Origin: Pseudomonas sp. 21
GTDB lineage: Bacteria > Pseudomonadota > Gammaproteobacteria > Pseudomonadales > Pseudomonadaceae
Reading direction: 5' to 3'
DNA: 60,292 bases
Assembly (NCBI RefSeq): GCF_000955805.1
Contig: NZ_JYOA01000004.1
Location: 518,978 to 579,269 of the forward strand
Shown piece after piece: positions 8,222-18,740 of the stretch; within the stretch, counting starts at the first letter, position 1; every line of letters begins with the position of its first letter. Under the pieces are notes generated by a model. That model searched no databases, had not been told where the DNA came from, and worked only from the letters and a program-made list of their open reading frames with translations. The position numbers were made by a program, and so were the translations under genes.

Positions 8222-9073
8222 TCAGTCGAACACCACGGTCTTGTTGTCGTGCACCAGCACGCGGTCTTCCAGGTGGTAGCGCAGGCCGCGGGCCAGCACC
8301 AGCTTCTCCACGTCCTTGCCCAGGCGCACCAGGTCCTCGATGTTGTCGCGGTGACTGATGCGCACCACGTCCTGCTCGATGATCGGGCCGGCGTCCAGCT
8401 CCTCGGTGACGTAGTGGCAGGTCGCACCGATCAGCTTAACGCCACGCAGCGACGCCTGGTGATACGGCTTGGCGCCGACGAAGGACGGCAGGAAGCTGTG
8501 GTGGATGTTGATCACCTGGTGGCGGTACTTCTGGCACAGGTCCGGCGGCAGGATCTGCATGTAGCGCGCCAGCACCACGTTGTCGGCCTGGTGTTCGTCG
8601 ATCAGGCGCGACACCTGCTCGAAGGCCGGCTGCTTGTTCTTCGGGTCCACCGGGACGTGGAAGTACGGAATGCCGTGCCACTCCACCATGCTGCGCAGGT
8701 CATCGTGGTTGGCGATCACACAGGGAATCTCGCAGTCCAGCTCGCCGCTGTGCCAGCGGTGCAGCAGGTCGGCCAGGCAGTGCGACTCGCGGCTGGCCAT
8801 CAGCACGACGCGCTTCTTCACCGAGGAGTCGGTGATGCGCCACTCCATGGAGAACTCGCGGGCAATCGGTGCGAAGGCCTGGCGGAAACCGTCGATATCG
8901 AACGGCAGGGAATCGGCACGAATCTCATGCCGCATGAAGAACCAGCCGTTGTCGTTGTCAGAATGGTGACTGGCCTCGGTGATCCAGCCGTTGTAAGTGG
9001 CCAGGAAATTACTCACCTTGGCGACGATGCCGACCCCGTCGGGGCAGGCGATCACCAGTCGGAAAGTGCGCAT
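8222..9073 (-). CDS. purU: Formyltetrahydrofolate deformylase
   Basis: A 283-aa enzyme that hydrolyses 10-formyl-THF to formate and THF, balancing one-carbon pools for purine synthesis. Residues 1-75 form an ACT domain (LVIACPDGVGIVAKVSNFL), and the formyltransferase fold follows with the catalytic region VINIHHSFLPSF and the motif GATCHYVTEELDAGPII. The length is normal. It lies upstream of mvaT in opposite orientation, as in P. aeruginosa (memory). Confidence 0.93.
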   Translation of the reverse strand: MRTFRLVIACPDGVGIVAKVSNFLATYNGWITEASHHSDNDNGWFFMRHEIRADSLPFDIDGFRQAFAPIAREFSMEWRITDSSVKKRVVLMASRESHCLADLLHRWHSGELDCEIPCVIANHDDLRSMVEWHGIPYFHVPVDPKNKQPAFEQVSRLIDEHQADNVVLARYMQILPPDLCQKYRHQVINIHHSFLPSFVGAKPYHQASLRGVKLIGATCHYVTEELDAGPIIEQDVVRISHRDNIEDLVRLGKDVEKLVLARGLRYHLEDRVLVHDNKTVVFD

Positions 9074-9252
9074 GGGTGTACTCCAGATACATCGCGAAGG
9101 CCGCCATTCTAGCGGCTCGAGGGGAAAAGATCAGCCATTGCCGCGGTGCGCCGACGAGAGCCAGTTCGGTGCATTGCGAGTGCATCGATTAATTACCAGA
9201 GAATGAACTAGTTAAATAAGTCGACAATTACCGACAAAACTTTTCCCAAGCA

Positions 9253-9281
9253 TTTACTTGAACAACTTCGCTGACTATTAT
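9253..9281 (+). promoter_or_regulatory. Sigma-70 promoter of mvaT
   Basis: A -35 box TTTACT (9253-9258) and a -10 box TATTAT (9276-9281) are spaced by exactly 17 bp. The region upstream (9185-9250) is distinctly AT-rich compared with its surroundings and may act as an UP element or an MvaT autoregulatory site. Predicted transcription start is near 9288. Confidence 0.65.
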
Positions 9282-9331
9282 GTCTGCTACAAACTTTCCG
9301 CCACCGCTGGACCCAGAACAAGGTACCCAAC

Positions 9332-9706
9332 ATGTCGCTGATCAACGAGTACCGCGCTACCGAAGAAGCCATCAAGGAACTTCAGGAGCGCCTGAAATCC
9401 CTGGAGCAGGACGACAAGCTGAAGAAAGAGCTTGAGTTCGAAGAGAAACTTCGCGCACTCATGGCCAGCTACGGCAAGTCCCTGCGTGATGTCATCGCCC
9501 TGCTCGATCCGGACGCGAAGCTGAGCAAATCGCCGCGTGCCGCAAAAGCCACCGTGAGCAAGCGCGCTCGCAAGGTCAAGCAGTACAAGAACCCGCACAA
9601 CGGTGAAGTGATCGAAACCAAGGGCGGCAACCACAAGACCCTCAAGGAATGGAAAGCCAAGTGGGGCGCCGAGGCCGTAGAAGGCTGGGCCACGCTGCTG
9701 GGCTAA
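9332..9706 (+). CDS. mvaT: H-NS-like xenogeneic silencer MvaT
   Basis: A 124-aa nucleoid protein. The N-terminal part (about residues 1-60) is a charged coiled-coil oligomerisation region (AIKELQERLKSLEQDDKLKK), and the C-terminal DNA-binding domain carries the MvaT-type KQYKNPHNGEVIETKGGNHKTL region. MvaT silences AT-rich foreign DNA in Pseudomonas. It has its own promoter and a strong terminator, so it is monocistronic. The presence of MvaT instead of H-NS is a strong genus marker. Confidence 0.95.
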   Translation: MSLINEYRATEEAIKELQERLKSLEQDDKLKKELEFEEKLRALMASYGKSLRDVIALLDPDAKLSKSPRAAKATVSKRARKVKQYKNPHNGEVIETKGGNHKTLKEWKAKWGAEAVEGWATLLG

Positions 9707-9720
9707 GCCTTGCACAGATG

Positions 9721-9749
9721 AAAACGCCAGCCTTGCGCTGGCGTTTTTT
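9721..9749 (+). terminator. Terminator of mvaT
   Basis: The 10-bp stem AAACGCCAGC / GCTGGCGTTT with a 5-nt loop is followed by TTT. A classic intrinsic terminator; the A-run on the other side may also let it act on sbcB transcripts arriving from the other strand's 3' end. Confidence 0.9.
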
Positions 9750-9775
9750 ATTGCCCGCAGAAAAGTGTGCGTGCG

Positions 9776-11206
9776 CTACAGGCCATAGCGCGCGCGCAGC
9801 ACCTGCGCATACTTGTCCCACTCTTGCAGCACCAGACGGCCGGCCGGCGTGGCATTGACCAGTTGCTCGCTCATTGCCGCGGCAAAGTTATCCAGAGTAT
9901 TCGGCGCGCCCCACTCGGCCTGACTCAGGCGTGCACGGCAGAAGTCCTGCCATTGTTGCTGTTCCGTGGCACTCAAAGTTTCGGGGAAATTGCGCGCCCG
10001 ATAACGGAAGAGCAGTTCGGGAAGTCGCGCATCATCAAACGGCCATTGCTCTTTCACCAACCGCGCGGGATCGGCCTGGCGCACCTGCTCGCACAATCGG
10101 CGATCACGGTCACCGATAAATCCGTCATACAACTGCTGCTCGGGATCTTCACTGCCGGCAAAACTTTCCTCTGCATACAGGGGAGCAAGTTTGTCCTGCC
10201 AGATTGCCTTCGCGTCGGTCAGTGTCCGCGCCGCCGCCAGGCAGGCATCGAGGTCCAGGCCGATGCGCTCGCGATCTTGCGGGCGCAGTACGGACAGCGG
10301 CGCCACCACCGGGCAGCGATTGACGTGCAGTAATTTCAGCGGCACCGGCAACTCGCCTTCCTTCAACTCGTCACGACGTGTGTAGAGACGCTTGCGCAGG
10401 GTTTCCGCATCCAGCTCCAGCAACGGCGATACATCGACTCCCAGGTCGCAGACGATCAAGGCGTTGCGATTGCGCGGGTGCCAGCCCAGCGGCAGCACCA
10501 CGGAGAGATAATGCCGCGCCGCGGAGAACATGCCGGAAATGTGCACCTTCGGTTGCAGCAAACGTATCTGGTCAAGCACGCCCTGCTTGCTGCGCAGTCG
10601 ATAGAGATAGTCGTAGAGCTTGGGTTGCCGGTCACGTACCAGCCGCGCCAGGGCAATGGTGGCGCGCACGTCGGACAGCGCGTCGTGTGCCTGCCCGTGA
10701 TCGATACCGTTGGCCGCGGTGAGGCGCTCCAGCTTGAGGCTGACGATGCCGTCCTGCTCGGGCCAGGCGACGCCTTCAGGGCGCAGGGCGTAGGCCGTGC
10801 GCACCATGTCGATCAGGTCCCAGCGGCTGTTGCCGCCCTGCCATTCCCGCGCGTAAGGGTCGAAGAAGTTGCGGTACAGGCTGTAACGCGTCACTTCGTC
10901 GTCGAAGCGCAAGGTGTTGTAGCCCGCCACGCAAGTGCTCGGCCAGGCCAGTTCGGCGTGCAGGCGAGTCATGAATTCGGCTTCGCCCAGGCCGCGCTCC
11001 TCCAGGCGATCCGGGGTGATGCCGGTGACCAGGCAGGCAGCCGGGTGCGGAAGGATGTCATCGCTGGGCCGGCAATAAAGGTTCAGCGATTCGCCGACCT
11101 CGTTGAGGTCCTCGTCCGTGCGAATGCCGGCCACCTGCAGCGGTCGGTCGCGGCGCGGGTCGATGCCGGTGGTTTCGTAGTCGTACCAGAAGATGCTGGC
11201 GTTCAT
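9776..11206 (-). CDS. sbcB: Exodeoxyribonuclease I
   Basis: A 476-aa 3'-5' single-strand DNA exonuclease of the DEDDh superfamily. Exo I motif D9-x-E11 (WYDYETTG) and the later HDALSD motif near residue 180 are visible. It takes part in recombination and mismatch repair. The start at 11206 places the first catalytic Asp at residue 9; the frame extends to 11269 without family similarity. It converges with mvaT. Confidence 0.92.
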   Translation of the reverse strand: MNASIFWYDYETTGIDPRRDRPLQVAGIRTDEDLNEVGESLNLYCRPSDDILPHPAACLVTGITPDRLEERGLGEAEFMTRLHAELAWPSTCVAGYNTLRFDDEVTRYSLYRNFFDPYAREWQGGNSRWDLIDMVRTAYALRPEGVAWPEQDGIVSLKLERLTAANGIDHGQAHDALSDVRATIALARLVRDRQPKLYDYLYRLRSKQGVLDQIRLLQPKVHISGMFSAARHYLSVVLPLGWHPRNRNALIVCDLGVDVSPLLELDAETLRKRLYTRRDELKEGELPVPLKLLHVNRCPVVAPLSVLRPQDRERIGLDLDACLAAARTLTDAKAIWQDKLAPLYAEESFAGSEDPEQQLYDGFIGDRDRRLCEQVRQADPARLVKEQWPFDDARLPELLFRYRARNFPETLSATEQQQWQDFCRARLSQAEWGAPNTLDNFAAAMSEQLVNATPAGRLVLQEWDKYAQVLRARYGL

Positions 11207-11349
11207 CGTTTTTCCTTGCCTGCAAGCGAGTGCGTCGCAGTCTAACAGTGCTGCCGGCCACACTTCCAAAACGCCTCGCTGGCACCTAGCCAGCTCTGAC
11301 CTTTATGATGGGCGTCGCAAGGACACACCCACTGGAAAGGACTTTCCTC

Positions 11350-12165
11350 ATGCAAGACACCGCTGCACAGAATCCCTACAGCGTGCCGCAGAGCAACCTC
11401 GAACCGCACGTGGCTCAGGGGGCCGTACCGTCTATCGGCGAGGCGCTGAATCGCGGCTACAACTTCAGCCTCAATGACCTGCTGGGCGAATCCTGGCGGC
11501 GCACCAAGGGCACCAAGGGCCTGATTCTTGGGGGCTTCATCGTCTTCTATGCGGCGATTTTCGCTCTGGTGAACGTGCTCAGCCTGTTCCTCACCGTGGT
11601 CGGCGTGGCCGGCATCGCCGGGATGGGCCTGCTCTCCGGCGCAGAGCCGGATGGCGGCATGGCCGTAGGCGCCATCATTGCCTTCATCCTCGCGTCACTG
11701 GTCCTGAGCTTCGCCGCTACCGCCCTCTGCTACCCGCTACTGGCCGGCGTGAACATGCTGGGTATCCGCCGTGCTGCTGACCAGCCGCTGCGCTTCAACG
11801 AAGTCTTCAGCCATTTCGGCCGCACCTTCCAGGTGGTGGTCTGCGTGCTGCTGAGCAGCGTGCTGATCTGCATCGGCTACTTCCTCTTCGTGCTGCCGGG
11901 CATTTATCTGAGCGTCGCCTACATGCTCGCGATTCCGCTGGTGGTCGAGCGCGGCCTGTCGCCCTGGGCGGCCCTGGAGGCCTCGCGCAAGGCGATCAGC
12001 CAGCACTGGTTCAAGGTTTTCGGCCTGCTGCTGGTATTCGGCCTGCTGTTCATGCTCAGCACCCTGACCTTCGGCATCGCGCTGATCTGGGTGATGCCGT
12101 GGCTGATCGTCGCCATCGGCGTGCTCTACCGCACCATCTTCGGCGTGCTGCCGGTCAACGCTTGA
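11350..12165 (+). CDS. Polytopic membrane protein, YciC/BPSS1780-like (paralogue 1)
   Basis: A 271-aa inner-membrane protein: a soluble proline-rich N-terminus (NPYSVPQSNLEPHV), then about six hydrophobic segments from residue 60. The ATG at 11350 has AAGGA 8 nt upstream. It is clearly a paralogue of the next gene: both share GRGYxFS near residue 35, PLLAGVNMLGIRRAADQP, LPGIYLSVAYxLAIPLVVER, PWxALEASRKAIxQHW and the C-terminus GVLYRTIFGVLP. Function unknown. A 12-bp hairpin separates the two copies. Confidence 0.75.
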   Translation: MQDTAAQNPYSVPQSNLEPHVAQGAVPSIGEALNRGYNFSLNDLLGESWRRTKGTKGLILGGFIVFYAAIFALVNVLSLFLTVVGVAGIAGMGLLSGAEPDGGMAVGAIIAFILASLVLSFAATALCYPLLAGVNMLGIRRAADQPLRFNEVFSHFGRTFQVVVCVLLSSVLICIGYFLFVLPGIYLSVAYMLAIPLVVERGLSPWAALEASRKAISQHWFKVFGLLLVFGLLFMLSTLTFGIALIWVMPWLIVAIGVLYRTIFGVLPVNA

Positions 12166-12169
12166 GGAT

Positions 12170-12204
12170 TGCCGGAAGGCGGTGTGCCGCGCCGCCTTCC
12201 GGCA
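12170..12204 (+). terminator. GC-rich 12-bp hairpin between the paralogues
   Basis: GCCGGAAGGCGG (12171-12182) pairs perfectly with CCGCCTTCCGGC (12192-12203) around a 9-nt loop. There is no T-run after it, so it may be a weak terminator or an mRNA-processing or stabilising structure between the two related genes. Confidence 0.5.
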
Positions 12205-12312
12205 GTGGTATCACAGAAAATTCCACGGATTAATCGAGAAGCGTGCCTACAACCAGCACTAGCCTGCCCCGTCAAACTCCTGCGCCCAATTTCGCGCCAT
12301 TGGAGCAATCAG

Positions 12313-13080
12313 ATGAGCACCGAGACGTCTCCCAATCCATTCGCACCGCCTGCCAGCGCCCTGCAGGACCCGATCGCCAGCGGCACGGTGCCAAACATCG
12401 AAGAAGCCCTGGCCCGTGGTTATGATTTTTCCATCGATGGCCTGATCAAGGATGCCTGGCAGCGCGTCAGCGGCAGCAAGGGCCTGATCATCGCCAGCGT
12501 CATCATCTATGGCGTCATCGTCCAGGCCGTCAGCTTCGTGCTCGGCCTGATCTTCGGCGTGGGCTACGCAGCCTCTGGTGCCGAAGCCAGCATCGGAGCA
12601 GCCATCCTGCAACTCGTTGTGGGCATCCTCGCCGGTGCCGTGGGCTACCCGTTCCTCGCCGGCATCAACATGATCGGAATCCGCCGAGCTGCTGACCAGC
12701 CAATCTCCTTCAACGAAATGTTCAGTCACTTCGGCCAGTTCGTTCCGCTGCTGATCACCGGCCTGGTCATGACCGTGCTGGTCTACATCGGCCTGTTGCT
12801 GCTGGTCCTGCCGGGCATCTACCTGAGCATCGCCTATTTGCTGGCTATCCCCTTGGTGGTAGAGCGCAAGCTGAGCCCCTGGCAGGCACTGGAAGCGTCG
12901 CGCAAGGCCATTACCCAGCATTGGCTCAAGGTCTTCGGGCTGTTCCTCTTGCTGGGCCTGATCATGCTGCTGAGCGCCATTCCGCTGGGTATTGGCGTGG
13001 TGTGGACGCTGCCGCTGGCAATCATCTGTGTCGGCGTGCTGTACCGCACCATCTTCGGCGTGCTGCCACCCGCCAACTGA
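12313..13080 (+). CDS. Polytopic membrane protein, YciC/BPSS1780-like (paralogue 2)
   Basis: A 255-aa paralogue of the preceding gene with the same plan: a short soluble N-terminus (SPNPFAPPASALQDP), then hydrophobic segments and the shared blocks GIRRAADQPISFNEMFSHFG and ALEASRKAITQHWLKVFGL. The start at 12313 follows the pattern of its neighbour. Tandem duplication is evident. By position the pair matches PA4317/PA4318 (memory). Function unknown. Confidence 0.75.
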   Translation: MSTETSPNPFAPPASALQDPIASGTVPNIEEALARGYDFSIDGLIKDAWQRVSGSKGLIIASVIIYGVIVQAVSFVLGLIFGVGYAASGAEASIGAAILQLVVGILAGAVGYPFLAGINMIGIRRAADQPISFNEMFSHFGQFVPLLITGLVMTVLVYIGLLLLVLPGIYLSIAYLLAIPLVVERKLSPWQALEASRKAITQHWLKVFGLFLLLGLIMLLSAIPLGIGVVWTLPLAIICVGVLYRTIFGVLPPAN

Positions 13081-13096
13081 TCGACTGCCAGCGCGG

Positions 13097-13125
13097 TTGC
13101 CTCGCCGCACCGCGCTGGCTAGCAT
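13097..13125 (+). promoter_or_regulatory. Sigma-70-like promoter of the RDD-SpoIIM-MoxR operon
   Basis: TTGCCT (13097-13102) and TAGCAT (13120-13125) are spaced by 17 bp. The predicted start of transcription is near 13132, about 25 nt before the first gene. No other promoter-like pair is seen further down in the tightly overlapping operon. Confidence 0.5.
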
Positions 13126-13156
13126 CTGGCCCCTACGTCATCGACAGCGATATCCC

Positions 13157-13882
13157 TTGAGCTCAGCAGAATTCTCTTCTCACGCGCCCGTCCTGGACAC
13201 CCGCTACCACGTGGAAACCCCGGAAGGGATCGACCTGCTGCTGCGTCCGGCCGGCGTCGTTCCCCGCGCCCTCGCCTACCTCATCGACCTGGGAATCCGC
13301 GTCCTGCTGATGGTGGCGCTGTTCATGCTGCTGGCCTTCCTCGGCGAGCTGGGCACGGGCCTGGGGTTGATCCTCACCTTCATCATGACCTGGTGGTACA
13401 TGGTGCTTTTCGAAGTGCTCAACCAGGGCCGCTCGCCCGGCAAGCAGATGATGGGGCTGCGCGTCGTGCACGACGACGGCACGCCGATCGGCTGGTCCGC
13501 CTCGCTGCTGCGCAACCTGCTGCGCTTCGCCGACATCCTGCCCTTCGCCTATACCCTGGGGCTGCTCAGTTGCCTGTCCAACTCCGGGTTCAAGCGCCTG
13601 GGCGATCTCGCCGCCGGCACCCTGGTGATCTACCGCGATCCGCCGCCGAGCCGCCCGCAGGTATCGGAGGCCACGCCGGAGCTCGCGCCATGGCCGCTGA
13701 GCCTGGAGGAGCAGCGCGCACTGATGAGCTTCGCCGAGCGCGGCGGGCAGCTGTCCGCTGCCCGCCGCGAGGAGCTGGCCGGCATCCTCGCGCAACCGTT
13801 GGGCGTAGCCCCCGAGCAGGCAGAGGCACGCCTGAACCGCATCGCCAGCGGCTTGCTCGGCAGCGGGACGGGCCACCCATGA
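13157..13882 (+). CDS. RDD-family membrane protein
   Basis: About 241 aa. The RDD domain (residues about 35-160) has the Arg/Asp-containing motifs RALAYLIDLGIRVLL and QGRSPGKQMMGLRVV, with three or more hydrophobic segments; the C-terminal 80 residues are soluble. The start is uncertain: TTG at 13157 fits the promoter and gives a short N-terminus (SSAEFSSHAPVLDTRYHVET), but no clear ribosome site is visible. It overlaps the next gene by 4 bp (ATGA) and opens a six-gene train. Confidence 0.75.
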   Translation: MSSAEFSSHAPVLDTRYHVETPEGIDLLLRPAGVVPRALAYLIDLGIRVLLMVALFMLLAFLGELGTGLGLILTFIMTWWYMVLFEVLNQGRSPGKQMMGLRVVHDDGTPIGWSASLLRNLLRFADILPFAYTLGLLSCLSNSGFKRLGDLAAGTLVIYRDPPPSRPQVSEATPELAPWPLSLEEQRALMSFAERGGQLSAARREELAGILAQPLGVAPEQAEARLNRIASGLLGSGTGHP

Positions 13883-14865
13883 AACAGGCCTTCTTCGAAC
13901 AGCGCCACCAGGGCAGCTGGAAACGCTTCGCCAAACGACTGGAGCTACTGGAAGCCGGCAAGCGCCAGGAGTCGAGCGAGAAACCTGAAGAGTTTGCCGC
14001 CGATTACCGGCGCATCTGCCAGCAACTCGCCCTGGCCCAGGAGCGCGGCTACAGCAGCCACCTGATCGACCAACTGCAACAGCTCGCCATGCGCGGCCAC
14101 CAGCAGTTCTACCGCCACCGCAGCCACCTGGGCGCGCGTATCCTCGGCTTCCTGGTCGCAGGCTTCCCGCGCCTGGTGCGCGAGGAATGGCGCTGCATCG
14201 CCATTGCCAGCCTGCTGTTCTACGGCAGCCTGCTGCTGATGGGCGTGCTGGTCTACCACTTCCCCGACCTGGTCTACAGCGTCATGGCGCCGGAGCGGGT
14301 TTCCGAGATGGAATCGATGTACTCGCCGGACACCACGCGACTGGGGCCGATGAGCACGCGGGACGCCGGCGATGACTGGAAGATGTTCGGCCACTACATC
14401 ATGAACAACATCGGCATCGCCTTTCAGACCTTCGCCAGCGGTCTGCTCTTCTGCGTCGGCACCCTGTTCTTCCTGCTGTTCAACGGCGTGGTGATCGGCA
14501 CGGTAGCCGGCCACCTGACCCAAGTTGGCTACATCGAGACCTTCTGGTCCTTCGTCATCGGTCACGGTGCCTTCGAACTGACTGCGATCACCTTCGCCGG
14601 TGCCGCCGGCCTCAAGCTCGGCTGGGCGCTGCTCGCCCCCGGCCGCCTGAGCCGCCTGGAAGCCCTGCGCCAGGCCGCCGCCCGCGCCGTGCAACTGATC
14701 GGCGGGGTGATCCTGATGCTGCTGATCGCCGCCTTCGTCGAGGGCTACTGGTCCTCCGTCACGCACTTCTCGGCAACGGTGAAGTACGTGGTCGGCGCCT
14801 GCCTTTGGCTGCTGGTGGGCAGCTATTTCCTCCTGGCCGGACGGGGTCGCCATGCGCCTGACTGA
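13879..14865 (+). CDS. Stage II sporulation protein M-like (SpoIIM/DUF95) membrane protein
   Basis: A 328-aa protein with a soluble helical N-terminal 100 residues and then about five membrane segments (for example GTLFFLLFNGVVIGTVAGHL and HGAFELTAITFAGAAGL, the family hallmarks). Pseudomonads do not sporulate; the family here belongs to the conserved MoxR neighbourhood. Overlaps: 4 bp with RDD before it and 14 bp with DUF4129 after it. Confidence 0.8.
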   Translation: MKQAFFEQRHQGSWKRFAKRLELLEAGKRQESSEKPEEFAADYRRICQQLALAQERGYSSHLIDQLQQLAMRGHQQFYRHRSHLGARILGFLVAGFPRLVREEWRCIAIASLLFYGSLLLMGVLVYHFPDLVYSVMAPERVSEMESMYSPDTTRLGPMSTRDAGDDWKMFGHYIMNNIGIAFQTFASGLLFCVGTLFFLLFNGVVIGTVAGHLTQVGYIETFWSFVIGHGAFELTAITFAGAAGLKLGWALLAPGRLSRLEALRQAAARAVQLIGGVILMLLIAAFVEGYWSSVTHFSATVKYVVGACLWLLVGSYFLLAGRGRHAPD

Positions 14866-16447
14866 CGCCAGCGTCGCCATCCGCCCACGCAGCGCCTGGG
14901 AGGCGCTGGACCTCGGCATCCTGCTGGCGCGCCGTCACGCCGGCCTGCTGATGGCCAGCTGGGCGATCGTCACCCTGCCGGTGTTCGTGCTGCTCTCCGT
15001 GCTGCTGTGGAACTACTCCAGCTGGGCGGTGCTGATCTTCTGGTGGCTCAAGCCGGCCTTCGAACGCCTGCCGCTGTACATCTTGTCGCGCTCGCTGTTC
15101 GGCGATACGCCGACGCTCAAGGAAGCCCTGCGGGCCTTCCCCGGCCTGCTCAAGACGCAGTTGCTGCCCAGCCTGCTGTGGCGCCGGCTGAGCCCGACGC
15201 GCAGCTTCGACCTGCCGGTACTGCAGCTCGAAGGCCTCAAGGGCCAGGCGCGCAGCCAGCGTCTGGTGGTGCTCGGCCAGCGCAATGCCGGCGGCGCCAC
15301 CTGGCTGACCATCGTCGGCATGCATTTCGAACTGGCGTTGTGGCTGGGCCTTTCCGCGCTGATGTACCTGATGCTGCCGCAGCAGTGGGTGGACGACTGG
15401 AAATGGCAGTCGCTGATCAGCGTGGCGCAGGGCGACTGGGCGTGGCTGGAGCACGTCAGCAACCTGATCTACGCGCTGCTGCTGATCGTCTGGGAACCGG
15501 TGTACGTCGCCTGCGGCTTCACCCTCTACCTCAATCGCCGCACCGAACTGGAAGCCTGGGACGTCGAACTGGTGTTCCGCCGCCTGCGCCAGCGCCTGAT
15601 CGGCAGTGCCTATGCCCTGCTGCTGATGGTGGCCGGCGCGTTCGCCCTACTGCCGGCCAATGACGCGCTGGCGGCTGGCTCGGAAACCGGCGGCAAGGCC
15701 AGCCAGAGCTGCCCGCTGCCCGACCAGAATCCCGACGGCCCGCAGGGTGCCCGGCTGACCCAGCAGAAACTCAACAGCGAGGACTCGCGCAGCGCCGCGG
15801 AAAATATCCTCGCCGCCCCACCCTTCAAGAACAGCGAGAAGGTCACCGGCTGGCGCCTGCGCGACGACAAGAAAGAAGAAAAACCGGCTGACCCGGATGA
15901 CGCCAAACGCCTGAAGCGCTTCTTCGAGGCACTGGAAAACTGGAAGGCCTTCAAGTTCGCCGCGCAAGGCATCGAAGTGCTGCTCTGGGGCATTCTGTTC
16001 ACCGTCATCGCCCTGGTCATCTGGCGCTACCGCGAATGGCTGCGGCTGTTCGTCGGACGCATCGGCCTGCCGCAGAAGCCGCGCCGTGAAGCGCCCAGCG
16101 TGCTGTTCGGGCTGGACCTGGCGCCGGAAACCCTGCCCAGCGACGTCGCCAGCGAAGCCGAGCGCCTGTGGGACGAGCAACCGCGCGCCGCCCTCGGCCT
16201 GCTCTACCGCGCCCTGCTCAGCCGCCTGCTGCACGACTTCCGCTTGCCACTGCGCGAATCGACCACCGAGGGCGAGGTGCTGGTACGCGTGGCCGACCTC
16301 AACGACCCGCCGCTGGACAACTTCGCCCGCAGCCTGACCCAGCAGTGGCAGGCGCTCGCCTATGGCCACCGCACGCCACAGGCTGAACTCAAGCAGCAAC
16401 TGTGCGGCGAATGGCGCCACCTGTTCGGCAGCGAGGTGCGGGCATGA
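14852..16447 (+). CDS. DUF4129 domain membrane protein
   Basis: A 531-aa protein. The N-terminal 280 residues contain several membrane segments, a hydrophilic stretch of about 90 residues follows (residues 270-365, likely periplasmic), then another membrane segment (near 370-395) and the C-terminal DUF4129 region (AERLWDEQPRAALGLLYRALLSRL, then LPLRESTTEGEVL). In some MoxR operons DUF4129 follows transglutaminase domains; none is present here. Overlaps the next gene by 4 bp. Confidence 0.78.
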   Translation: MRLTDASVAIRPRSAWEALDLGILLARRHAGLLMASWAIVTLPVFVLLSVLLWNYSSWAVLIFWWLKPAFERLPLYILSRSLFGDTPTLKEALRAFPGLLKTQLLPSLLWRRLSPTRSFDLPVLQLEGLKGQARSQRLVVLGQRNAGGATWLTIVGMHFELALWLGLSALMYLMLPQQWVDDWKWQSLISVAQGDWAWLEHVSNLIYALLLIVWEPVYVACGFTLYLNRRTELEAWDVELVFRRLRQRLIGSAYALLLMVAGAFALLPANDALAAGSETGGKASQSCPLPDQNPDGPQGARLTQQKLNSEDSRSAAENILAAPPFKNSEKVTGWRLRDDKKEEKPADPDDAKRLKRFFEALENWKAFKFAAQGIEVLLWGILFTVIALVIWRYREWLRLFVGRIGLPQKPRREAPSVLFGLDLAPETLPSDVASEAERLWDEQPRAALGLLYRALLSRLLHDFRLPLRESTTEGEVLVRVADLNDPPLDNFARSLTQQWQALAYGHRTPQAELKQQLCGEWRHLFGSEVRA

Positions 16448-17729
16448 AGCGCGGCAACCTCGCCCTGCTGGTGCTGCTCGTCCTGCTCGTGCTCGGCGGC
16501 ATCGGCTACTACCTGTACCGCAACCTCGAACCCTACACCGAGACCGTCGAACACGGCGCCTCCCCGGAAGCTCGCGCCAACCCCTATCTCGCCGCCGAAA
16601 TGTACCTGCGCGGTCGCGGCATCCGCGTCACCACCGCCCGCGGCATGGAAGTGCTGGACCAGTTGCCGAGCAAGGGCCAGACCCTGATCCTGCTGGGCAC
16701 CCGCGAGAACGTCACGCCGGCACAGAACGCGCGGCTGCTCGACTGGGCCAATCGCGGCGGCCACCTCATCGTCACCGCAGAAAGCCTGTGGGACGAAGAC
16801 GAAGGCAAGAGCGGCGACGCACTGCTGGATCAGTTGGGCGTGCAGCAATTTCTCACCTCCGACCTGAAGGACAAGGAGGAGGAGAAATCCGCTCCGACCG
16901 ACGAGAAGTCCGCAGAGGCGTCCGAAGACCAGACGCCGGACAGCGCCGCCAAACCGGAAGTGGAAGAAGAGCATCCGGACCAGGCCTCCAGCGCCAGCGA
17001 CAACGCCGCAGCAGAGGCCGATCCCTATCCGGACCTGACCAAGCTCTACCTGGAAAACGAGAAAGCCCCGGCCTACTTCGACTTCGACACCGACTACCAC
17101 CTGTTCGACTCGAAGAACCTTGCCTACGCCTGGGCCAACAGCGCCGATGCCACCCACCTGCTGCAACTGCAGCAGGGCCAGGGCTTGATCACCGTGCTCA
17201 CCGACAACTGGCTCTGGCAGAACGGCGAACTCGACTCCTACGACAACGCCTGGCTGCTCTGGTACCTGGCCCAGGACAGCGCCGTTACCCTGGTCTACCG
17301 CGCCGACGGCACCAGCCTCATGACCCTGCTGATGCGCTACTTCCCGCAGGCACTGCTGGCCGCCGCCCTGTTGCTGGTGCTGGTGCTCTGGCGCAATGGC
17401 CTGCGCCAGGGCCCGCTGCAGCCCAATCCGGACCGCAGCCGTCGGCAACTGGAAGAACACCTGCGCGCCGGCGCCGACTTCATCCTCCGCCAGCGCGGCC
17501 AGCTCGCCCTGCTGCAAGGCCTGCAACGAGATGTGATGCGCCGGGCGCGGCAACGCCAGCCCGGCTTCGACCGCCTGCCGGTCGCCGAACAATGGCAAGC
17601 TCTGGGCCGCATGACGCGCATGTCGGCCAGCGCCATCAGCCAGGCCATGCGCCCCTATCCGCAACAGCGCATGGCCGTCGCCGAATTCACCCGCCAGGTC
17701 GCGCACCTGCAAAGCCTCAGGAATGCCCT

Positions 17730-17733
<4 letters not shown>
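16444..17733 (+). CDS. DUF4350 domain protein, membrane-anchored
   Basis: A 429-aa protein with one N-terminal membrane segment (residues 5-24), a DUF4350 domain resembling the glutamine-amidotransferase-like fold (ANPYLAAEMYLRGRGIRVTT, QTLILLGTRENVT, NRGGHLIVTAESLWDE), an acidic low-complexity insert (about residues 140-200, rich in E, D, K and S) and a second membrane segment near residue 300. The start at 16444 overlaps the previous stop as ATGA. It probably works with the MoxR ATPase and DUF58 protein encoded next. Confidence 0.78.
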
Positions 17734-18736
<1,003 letters not shown>

Positions 18737-18740
<4 letters not shown>
